Part shown: piece after piece, positions 58,938 to 64,000 of the stretch
Position numbering within the stretch: position 1 is the first letter of the stretch
Layout of the letters: every line of letters starts with the position of its first letter
Origin: Lumnitzera littorea
Lineage: Eukaryota > Streptophyta > Magnoliopsida > Myrtales > Combretaceae
DNA: 64,000 bases
Reading direction: 5' to 3'
Assembly (NCBI GenBank): GCA_024138015.1
Contig: JAMXBB010000006.1
Location: 72,637,555-72,701,554, forward strand
Made by a program: the position numbers and the translations under genes
The notes under the pieces: generated by a model
What the model saw: only the letters and a program-made list of their open reading frames with translations
Database searches by the model: none
What the model was told of the DNA's origin: nothing

Positions 58938-61900
58938 GGCTATTTGAGATTTAGAATCAAATTTGGTTCAGTTGCTTATTGCTTGTTTTCGGGGAGATAT
59001 GAATGGAGGTCAGCAACATTAAAGGAGTCTGAGACCGCATAGTCTTCAAGTAATTCAATCCTGTAAGCATTAGGATTGATCCTTTTAAGCGCTCTAAACG
59101 GTCCACTGACTCTAAGAGATAACTTGCTCTTCCTTAAACTTAGAAATCAATCTTTATTGAGTTGGATCCAAACCAAATCACTAAGCTAAAATTCTTAGTT
59201 CTTTTATCCTTTACCTTACCTCTCAAGCTTGGTGGCAGCTTAGTTCAATTGTTCTATGACCTTTCGGTGCATGGATTTAATGGCCTTAGATCTCTCTATA
59301 GTTATTTGATCTTCATTCTGGCTTGGAAGGGGCATTTGGTCCAATGGAAGCTTAAGGTTGAATCCATAGGTGACCTCAAATGGTGACTTACACATGGCAT
59401 TTTAAGAGGTCCTATTGTAGGCAAACTCAATTATAGGCAAACATTAATCCCAATTAGTTATGTTCTGACCAATAGCAACTTGGAGTAGAGTTCCCACTAT
59501 CCTATTAACAACTTCAGTATATTTGTCTATCTATGAATGGCAGGACATGCTAAATAATAGTTTGGTTCTCATTCACTTCTATAATGTTCTCTAGAAGTAG
59601 CTTATGAATTTTGGGTCTAGGTTTGAAACAATGGTCTTGGACACTCCATGGAGCTTAATGATCTCTTACAAGAATAGAAAAAAAATAGTTGAAGTATCAT
59701 TAGTTTTGAAATAGAGCACGAAGTGTGCCATCTTGCTAAATCAGGCCACGGTAGCCATAATGGAGTCCTTCCCTCTAAATATTCTTGGTAGTTTTAACAT
59801 AAAGTCTATGCTTAGCTTAAACCATGGTTTGGCAAGGATTGGTAAAGGTTAATATTACCCTTACTTAGCTTGGATTTTTGCTTTTCTGTAGGTAGTATAT
59901 CTTTCTAATACGGCTTGGACATCTTTCATTATCCTTAGTCAAAGGAATCTAGAGGCTAATACATCATGACTTCGGTACTTCCCAAAATACCAAGATAATC
60001 CTCTACCATACGCTTCGCATACTAGTAATTCTCACATTGAATAGGTCAAGATACACAATCTTCTCTTCCTGAATAAGTATCTGTCTTCCCTATGATAGTC
60101 ATCAAATGTTTCGCCATCTTCACACCTAGCATAGATCAGGCAAAAGCGTAGATCTTTAGCATATAAATCCTTAATCATGGAAAATCTAAGTAATCTGGTT
60201 TGCAGCTCAATCAAGAGAGATTGTCGTCTTGATGGGATATTGGCTACTACATTATTCTTGCTGTTCTTGTACTTGACAACATAAGAAAATCCCTTCATAA
60301 ACTCAACCCACTTGGCTTGTCTTGTACTTGACAACATAAGAAAATCCCTTCATAAACTCAACCCACTTGGCTTGTCTTGTACTTGACAACATAAGAAAAT
60401 CCCTTCATAAACTCAACCCACTTGGCTTGTTTTTGAGATAACTTAGGCCAATTCTTTAGATATCTTAAAGATTCATGGTTAGTGTAGATAACAAATTCTT
60501 TAGGTAACAAATAATATTGTTGGATAATTAGAGCTTAGATTAATGAATAAAACTCTATATCATATATAGAGTAGTTGAGCATGGCTCCTGTAAGCTTCTC
60601 ACTGAAATAGGTAATAAGTCGGCCCTCCTACATTAGTATGGCTCTTATGCTTAGTCCAAATGCGCCATACTCCACTTCAAATACTTTGTCAAAGCTTGGT
60701 AAAGCTAAGACAAGGGTAGTAGTTAGCTTTCCCTTCACCACTTCAAAACTCTTGTGTTCCTTTTCTCCCCACTTGAACTCTACATTTCTTTGATAGCTTG
60801 GTGAGTGGTGCCACAATAGTAGTAAAATTTTTTATAAATCAGTGATAGAATGATGTTAGGTTATGGAAGCTTTCACATGTTGGCTGAACAGGTCGGCCTA
60901 GGTCGTTCGGTAATCACTTTCACCTTCTCATCATCAAATCGTATGCCACCACTACTCCTAACAAATCCCAAAAAGATCACTTTTGGTTGGAAAAGGTCAT
61001 ATTTCTTTAGGTTGGCATAAAGCTTTTCAGCTCGAAGTTTTGAGAAAACTGCTCGAAGGTGCTTATAGTAAGTCTCCAAATCAGGACTATAGACAAGAAT
61101 ATCATCAAAATACACAACAATAAACTTTCTAATGAATTCTTAGAGCACATGGTTCATTAGTCTCATGAATGTGCGTAAGGCATTTAACAGGCCAAATGGC
61201 ATCACAAACCATTCATACAATCCATGGTAGGTCTTAAAAGCGATCTTCCACTCATTTCCCTCTCTCATTTAGATTTGATGATATCTAAATTGGAGATCAA
61301 TCTTAGAGAATATTCTTACTCCATTCAATTCATTGAGCATGTCATCAAGCCTTAGAATGTAATACCTATACTAAATGGTAATGCGATTGATTACGCGACT
61401 ATTTACACATATCCTCCATGTCCCATCTTTCTTTGGTACCAACAAAGTTGGCACAGCACATGGGCTTAGGGACTGTCGTACATACCCTCTCTTACTCAGC
61501 TCATCTAGAATTTAGTCTATAGGCAGGCTCATTTAGTAGTACGGCTTTTGATTTCAAGTCTACGGCATGTTCAATGCCTCGGTTCAAGGGTAGACCTCTG
61601 GAAATTCACTTAGGAATAGGTTAGCAAGCTCATTTAGTAAGGTCTTTACCTTGACAGGTAGCAATTCCTCATATGGTACTCTCATCTCAAGTAACCTTTT
61701 GTCCAGTAGATAGGTCAGCTTTTTAAGCTTCATCTCTCTCTTCAGCTTAGCTCGGGTCATTACCAAAGCTTCTTCTTTCAGAACTCAACTTAGTTGAGTC
61801 TACATGTTTTTAACTTGTTTAGTAGTCATAGGGCTCAGCTTTACCTTCTTACCCTCGTCTTATAGGGAACATGTGTTCTTCCTTTCATTGTATATCACAT

Positions 61901-62410
61901 TCCAATCAAACATCCATAGTTGTCCAAGAAGAATATGAGATGTGCTTACAGGTAACACATCACAAGGTACTTCGTTTCGATAGTTTTCAATACTGGTCAG
62001 CATAACTACTTGCTTGTTCACTTATAGGGCTCCCTTATCACTGAAGTACTATAGTCTATAAGGCTTAGGGTTAGGCTTGGTTAGCAACTTTAGTTATTGG
62101 ACCATGAATGCAGATGCTACATTGGTGCAACTACTACTATCAACAATCAGTGCACACAATGATCCATTTTCCTTATAGCTAATGTGGAATAAATTCTCTG
62201 ATTGTTTGTCTCTCTAGCACAGGACTCATACTCATTGCTCTTCTCAATACTAGGGTTGCAAGCATAAAATTATCCTCTTCACTATAAATAATCTCATCTT
62301 CCTTAGGCAGCTCGCTTTGTTTAGTCCTTTTCAATTCTTCCACTTCCTCATTAGTGCTATCTATCTCAATGGTCAGCGTTTCTCCTTAGATTACCATGGT
62401 TCTTTGATTT
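58938..62410 (-). pseudogene. Gypsy B pol and gag-end remnant: integrase, RNase H, RT, protease
   Basis: On the minus strand, from the top: VEELKRTKQSELPKEDE, then the protease region with LIVDSSSCTNVAS near 62,110-62,150. The usual catalytic motif is DGGSCTNV or DSGSC, so Asp is kept. Next is VPCDVLPVSTSHILLGQLW near 61,920-61,975. The spacer LLPVKVKTLLNELANLF falls at 61,584-61,766. The RT core is MYFDDILVYSPDLETYYKHL with LYANLKKYDLFQPKVIFLGF (60,960-61,115). RNase H pieces are NVEFKWGEKEHKSFEVVKGK (60,700-60,790) and EFMKGFSYVVKYKNSKNNVV (about 60,245-60,300). The integrase N-terminal part starts near 60,100 and the integrase C-terminal region is 58,980-59,200. Multiple stops and a 55-bp triplication in the RNase H region rule out function. 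Confidence 0.85.
60266..60430. repeat. three perfect tandem copies of a 55-bp unit
   Basis: Units start at 60,266, 60,321 and 60,376. Each begins cttgtacttgacaac and ends cccacttggcttgt. They lie in the RNase H part of Gypsy B pol. The length is not a multiple of three, so each added copy shifts the frame. The copies look identical, unlike the decayed surroundings, so the expansion is recent or an assembly artefact. Confidence 0.95.
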
Positions 62411-63308
62411 TGGTGTACCTAGGAGCTTAGTTATCACTAGGACTTACTAAGGTGGATTTGAACTGAAATGGTCCTTTCGAGATATCGAAGAAAATTAGAG
62501 GGAAATGGTCCATAATCGAACAAGAGTAGTTGATGTGAAGCTGCTTGAAGGATGTGACTCACCAACAAACATAACACGACTTGACACCACACTTGATATG
62601 ATGTACAAGTTGATGTCAAGGTCTACCCGCCATTAATCCTGAGCTACTCAGCAACATTAGATAAGAGTGTGTGAAATATGGACTTAGAGAGGGTTGTCTC
62701 ATAAGAACAGAGTATTCAATATTAAAATGCAAGTTACCTGTGGCTTATAAAAGAAATGGACTATTTATAGTAAATCCCTAGGACAGTATTACAAATAATG
62801 AAATAATAAGAAAATATATACAAAAAGGGGATTCTTAGTACATACCAAAAAGGGTAAAAAGGACAAAAGACCAAAAATGGAAAAGTAGTACAATGTCAGA
62901 CGAGGTGGACAATGGTAATGCAACATTGGTCCCATACGAATATTCTTTGAGTACAGTAGGCGAGAGAGGTTAAAATGTTGTGACAATAAAGGGTTGGGAT
63001 AAGAGAGATGGCGGCATGTCGAGAGAAAACTATTTGGCCATTTAAATGAGTCTCTCGTCACTCAGTAGGAACTTCTCGGTAGTATTTGGTTGAATTACTT
63101 GATACAGAGTCCTCGGCAAGGGAATGGTTGGCATTATCACTGTTGAGTGTATAGATCAACGTACGACAATTAAGGGAGCTCATGGAGTTTAGCCACATTC
63201 CTTTGGTGTAAACTTTCTCATCATCAGTAGATTACCGAGAGAGAATTCATCGGGTGAAGGATTAGAGTCCTCGGAGCCGTGTGTGAGTAATAGGACCGTT
63301 AGTCATCA
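62411..63308 (-). repeat. 3' LTR of Gypsy element C
   Basis: The right end is fixed by TCATCA next to the polypurine tract. The left end is placed where the gag sequence of B stops, so it is approximate. The segment 'cacttgatatgatgtacaag' near 62,592 corresponds to the 'cacttgatataatgcacaag' region of the A LTRs. Otherwise the LTRs differ widely. The minus-strand open frame 62,789-63,061 is inside the LTR and not a gene. Confidence 0.65.
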
Positions 63309-64000
63309 GTTCCCCAAGGTTATCGAAAATTTACCCTCAAATCTTGGTCTTTGTCATTTTCGGGCACATATGGAGTTAAGTTGGCGATGTTGAATGTGGT
63401 AGACATGCCAAAACCTTCAGGTAGGTCAAACTTGTAAGCATTATCATTAATACGCCTTAAGATCCTATAGGGGCCATCTGCTCTAGGAGATAGTTTGTTC
63501 GTCTTCTTGCTAGGGAAGTATTCCTTGTTAAGATGGATCCAAACAAGATCCTCAGGGGCATAAACGACTCGTTTCCTTCCGTAGTTTCCTAATTCCTTCT
63601 ATCGGGCTATAGTTTTGGCCAATTGCTTAGCAATTCTTTGATGTAACCTGTGAAATTCCTTGGCACACTTCAGGCCAAATTGACTCTCCCCTTATGTAAT
63701 CGAACTATTAACCAAGTCTAAGGTTAGGTTCGGGTTAAGTCCATAAACAAACTCAAATGGTGATGTTCCAATGGAGCTGTGAGTGGAGTGAATGTAAGCA
63801 AATTCAATGATGGGCAGGCATAAATCCCAATTACGAGAGTTCTTTCCAACAATAGTGTGCAGGAGATTACCGACGGTTTTGTTAATTACTTTAGTTTGGC
63901 CGTCTGTCTAGGGGTAGTAAGAGGTATTGAACAGGAGCTTAGTGCCGAGTTTTCTTCATAAGGTCTTCCAAAAGGAGCTCGTGAATTTGGAATCACAGTT
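62411..64000 (-). mobile_element. Ty3/Gypsy retrotransposon C, 3' LTR and integrase end, cut by window edge
   Basis: A related but distinct Gypsy element inserted into B. Its 3' LTR (about 62,411-63,308) ends on the + strand with GTCATCA and is followed by a polypurine tract (minus strand CCTTGGGGAAC). On the minus strand from about 63,560 down, the integrase C-terminal region reads LVWIHLNKEYFPS, then LSPRADGPYRILRRINDNAY and KFDLPEGFGM. This region is open over a longer stretch than in A or B, so C may be the youngest of the three. The rest lies beyond the window. Confidence 0.8.

Larger units (their letters stand above)
57984..62410 (-). mobile_element. Ty3/Gypsy retrotransposon B (same family as A), 5' part missing
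   Basis: The 3' LTR is followed, reading on the minus strand upward in coordinates, by integrase, RNase H, RT, protease and the end of gag (NQRTMV near 62,400, the usual end of the zinc-knuckle region). Gag and the 5' LTR are not in the window: at about 62,410 the sequence changes to the LTR of element C. LTR and pol are clearly related to element A at 17,153, but B is much less deleted. Every coding domain has stops. Confidence 0.85.

Noticed and set aside
60266..60430. CRISPR-like array
   Set aside because: The three 55-bp units are directly adjacent without spacers, lie in a plant retrotransposon, and are a simple tandem repeat.

Overview
The window is nuclear DNA of a flowering plant, most likely a eudicot: AT-rich, genes with many introns and GT/AG junctions, and an ALBINO3-type chloroplast gene of the angiosperm form. 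No tRNA, rRNA, CRISPR array or bacterial-style operon was seen. All exon and element borders below were read by eye, so allow a few bases of error except where a terminal repeat or splice site fixes them.

Only two host gene loci are convincing. The first is a B3-domain transcription-factor gene at about 3.4-5.1 kb on the + strand. A second, ruined copy of the same segment lies at about 16.0-27.6 kb. The second locus, at 38,673-44,087 on the + strand, is an intact 11-exon gene predicted to encode a 451-residue ALBINO3 (Oxa1/YidC/Alb3 family), the thylakoid insertase for light-harvesting proteins.

Most of the rest is layered transposon debris. (1) 5,615-13,942 is bounded by 17-bp Ac-like terminal inverted repeats and a near-perfect 8-bp target duplication. 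It holds a decayed hAT transposase, a piece of a second plant-transposon protein, a G-rich simple-sequence tract and a field of palindromic ACGTTG-type repeats. (2) B3 copy 2 was hit by a LINE (11-bp target duplication and poly-A tail), itself hit by an internally deleted Ty3/Gypsy element. It also took a 3.6-kb non-coding element and a Tourist-type MITE. (3) A Ty1/Copia element is cut in two (28.1-29.1 kb and 36.3-37.5 kb) by a 7.25-kb relative of that non-coding element. (4) 51,270-53,231 is a 2-kb foldback, Mutator-like element. (5) 56.7-64.0 kb is a pile of three LTR retrotransposons, the outermost cut off by the window edge.

The nesting gives relative ages. The B3 segment duplicated first, and later insertions destroyed copy 2 while copy 1 kept a mostly open reading frame. 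The ALB3 exons and introns are free of recognisable large insertions.
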